A stretch of 7,638 nt of DNA, taken from Acidimicrobiia bacterium. Lineage in GTDB: Bacteria > Actinomycetota > Acidimicrobiia > Spongiisociales > SHLN01. How positions within the stretch are numbered: the stretch's first letter is position 1; each line of letters opens with the position of its first letter. Where the stretch lies: positions 1 to 7,638 of the forward strand of contig JABDOU010000407.1 of the NCBI GenBank assembly GCA_013043085.1. Direction: 5' to 3'. The notes beneath the pieces are model-generated. The model saw only the letters and a list, made by a program, of their open reading frames with translations. It made no database searches and had not been told where the DNA came from. This document shows positions 5,853 through 7,638 of the stretch, piece after piece. The position numbers and the translations under genes are program-made.

Positions 5853-7638
5853 ATGGAACACAACACGCTAGAACCGACGATTCCGTCCGCTCTGTGGCGA
5901 TACCGGTGGTTGGCCGCCGCCATCATCTTCGGCGGCGTGCTCGCCGGGGTGGCTTTCGCATGGCTATCTAACCCGGTCTTCCGTGCACGGGCTGAAATAA
6001 TCGTCGACCCTGGCGCTTCTGCCGTTTTTGAAACTGCTACGTCAACCGATGCCGCCGAACGGTATGTGGCCGACCAGGTTCAGCTTCTCGAATCTCTTCT
6101 TGTCCGCGAAAGCGCTCTAGAAAAGGTCCGGGCAATCGAACCGGATCTGGCCGTCGACGCTCAAGACTTCGCTGAGAAACTTCTCACCGTCGAAGCCGAC
6201 CGCTCGAACAACCAAATTGCGATCGGAGTCAACTACAAAGACCAGCAGATCGCCATCGACCTCACCCAGGCGATGATCGACTCGTACCGCGAGGTTCGTT
6301 CCGAACAAATTGGCACACGATCCAGCGCCGCAATCTCCGAGCTCGACCTCACGATCGCTTCGCTTGACCAACGGATATCCGACCTGCAGGCCCAGATTCA
6401 GGGCGAGACGAGCGAATCTCGAACCGAACTCGATCAGCAGTTCGAAGCCACGATCGATCGGATAGTGGCTCTGCAAGACCAGCTGAGCGGCGGCAACCTG
6501 ACAGCAGAGCGTGCGGCCGCCGTAGATGCCGAACTGACTCGACTCAAACTGCAGGTGGATACCTATCAGTCGGTTCAGGCGGCAGAATCATCCCGCCCTG
6601 ACCTTGCCCCACTCGTTCGCGAGCTCGACCAAACCATCGATCGCCGTTCAACGCTCACCGCTCGCAAAGACCAGATCGAAATCGACAGCGCTCTGGCCGA
6701 AGGGCAGGCCTTCTTCCAAGCATCTGATGTATCAGTGCCCAGGGGTAACGGGCGCGAACTCGGCAAGGCGGGAATTCTTGGCGGCGTTGTCGGAGTGCTT
6801 GCGGCTCTGGCCGTCACGTACGCATTCGCCGTTAATCGTCGGAGCTTCTCTCATCGTGGAGAACCCGAAATGATTACCGGCGTACCGCTCATCTCCGAAA
6901 TCCCGGATTTCGAGATGGAGAATGTTTCAACCTCCCTTCCGGTTCAGGAAGCCCCAACGACCAGAGCAGCCGAGTCCTTCCGATTCGCGGCCGCGGCACT
7001 CGACATCCAGCTAGCGGCTGCCGACGCAAACATGATCGTGGTGGTCTCAGCAGCCCTCAACGACGGCAAGTCGACGGTGGTCGCCAACACTGCGATGGCG
7101 GCTGCTCGCGAAGGAAACCGGGTTCTGGTCGTCGACGCCGATTTCGGAAATCAATCTCTCACGAGAGCGCTCGTCGGAGATATTCCGCCCCCCGCCGGCC
7201 TCACCGAAGCAGTCGATTCGGGTTTGCCACTCCGGCAGGCGGTGACGAGCGTTCCAGTGGCCGACGGAACGACGCTGGGTCTTTTAAGTCGCGGGCAACG
7301 ACCCGTAGTTGCAGCGAATTTTTTCCGATCGGCGGCGACGCGAGTCTTCTTCGAGTCAATTCGTGACGAATACGACGTGATTCTGATAGATACGCCGCCT
7401 CTGCTTCACGTTGCGTATGCATCGAGCATTGCCAGATTTGCTGATGCCGCAATGCTTGTCGTGTCCCACAACGGGTCCGTGAGCGACCTCGAGGAAATGG
7501 TCGATCGACTGAACTTCATCGGGACCGGCTCAGTCGGTTACGTCTACAACCGTTCGCCGCTGCGAGCCGATCAGCTTCTCACGGAAGGGTCCCTTGCCGA
7601 CATCCTCGGTTCGGGTGAGAGAGGTGCTGCGAACGGCC
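5853..7638 (+). CDS. Wzz chain-length domain fused to a CpsD/Wzc-type ATPase (exopolysaccharide export), 3' end outside the window
   Basis: 595 residues are visible and the frame is still open at the right edge. It starts with a short cytoplasmic tail, membrane helix 1 (about 19-38) and a Wzz-type region (FRARAEIIVDPG). A long, probably coiled-coil extracytoplasmic part rich in Glu, Gln, Leu and Asp follows (about 125-285), then membrane helix 2 (about 306-326). The cytoplasmic domain has Walker A ALNDGKST (Lys406), Walker A' VLVVDADF (Asp428, Asp430) and Walker B VILIDTPP (Asp513). This is the layout of Wzc-like polysaccharide co-polymerases, which set chain length and usually autophosphorylate on a C-terminal tyrosine cluster; that tail is beyond the window. 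Two differences from typical BY-kinases: the ExxRxxR motif reads ESFRFAA (374-380), losing the second Arg, and DADxR reads DADFG. It may be an ATPase with weak or no kinase activity. It probably opens a capsule or exopolysaccharide locus to the right. Confidence 0.9.
   Translation, partial: MEHNTLEPTIPSALWRYRWLAAAIIFGGVLAGVAFAWLSNPVFRARAEIIVDPGASAVFETATSTDAAERYVADQVQLLESLLVRESALEKVRAIEPDLAVDAQDFAEKLLTVEADRSNNQIAIGVNYKDQQIAIDLTQAMIDSYREVRSEQIGTRSSAAISELDLTIASLDQRISDLQAQIQGETSESRTELDQQFEATIDRIVALQDQLSGGNLTAERAAAVDAELTRLKLQVDTYQSVQAAESSRPDLAPLVRELDQTIDRRSTLTARKDQIEIDSALAEGQAFFQASDVSVPRGNGRELGKAGILGGVVGVLAALAVTYAFAVNRRSFSHRGEPEMITGVPLISEIPDFEMENVSTSLPVQEAPTTRAAESFRFAAAALDIQLAAADANMIVVVSAALNDGKSTVVANTAMAAAREGNRVLVVDADFGNQSLTRALVGDIPPPAGLTEAVDSGLPLRQAVTSVPVADGTTLGLLSRGQRPVVAANFFRSAATRVFFESIRDEYDVILIDTPPLLHVAYASSIARFADAAMLVVSHNGSVSDLEEMVDRLNFIGTGSVGYVYNRSPLRADQLLTEGSLADILGSGERGAANG

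Noticed and set aside
5456..5926. Minus-strand open frame of 156 codons across the 5643-5852 gap
   Set aside because: It is antisense to the ends of two well-supported genes, is Ser/Arg-rich without any recognisable family, and shows no ribosome binding site worth citing.
6117..6476. Minus-strand open frame of 119 codons
   Set aside because: It lies opposite the coiled-coil region of the Wzz/ATPase gene and is a mirror of its repetitive codon use.

Overview
The window looks like chromosomal DNA of a high-GC actinobacterium (GC judged by eye at about 58-60%). An Acidimicrobiia-like lineage is a reasonable guess but not proven. The reasons are the pairing of a YlbL-type PDZ/Lon-domain protein with a Zincin_2/DUF2342-type protein (from memory, neighbours and divergent in Mycobacterium as Rv3194c/Rv3195), a lipoprotein with a long Thr/Ser/Pro linker, and starts preceded by a TANNNT box instead of a ribosome binding site. 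There are six protein genes, two of them cut by the window edges. I see no RNA gene, insertion sequence or CRISPR array.

Left arm, minus strand, read right to left: moaE (large subunit of molybdopterin synthase); a lipoprotein with a type 1 periplasmic-binding fold whose likely ATG lies inside the end of moaE; then, after 73 bases, a membrane-anchored PDZ plus Lon-type (S16) serine protease that runs off the left edge probably only a few codons short of its stop. Right arm, plus strand: starting from the short gap next to moaE, a membrane-anchored HtrA/DegP-like serine protease with one PDZ domain, then a Zincin_2/DUF2342-type protein whose start overlaps the protease stop by one base. Thus two envelope proteases and a metalloprotease-like protein flank moaE and the binding lipoprotein, and the block reads as an envelope protein quality-control neighbourhood.

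After 210 non-coding bases holding two small palindromes, a long gene begins that encodes a Wzz-type chain-length domain fused to a CpsD/Wzc-type ATPase. It marks the start of a probable exopolysaccharide or capsule locus continuing beyond the right edge.

The most notable points are: the Zincin_2 protein has lost the histidines of its HExxH motif and apparently the downstream Glu as well, while keeping the rest of the family fold, so it looks like a pseudoenzyme translationally coupled to an active-looking HtrA; the polysaccharide ATPase departs from BY-kinase consensus at two arginine positions; and the palindrome CGATCG occurs 20 times in 7.6 kb, about eight times expectation.
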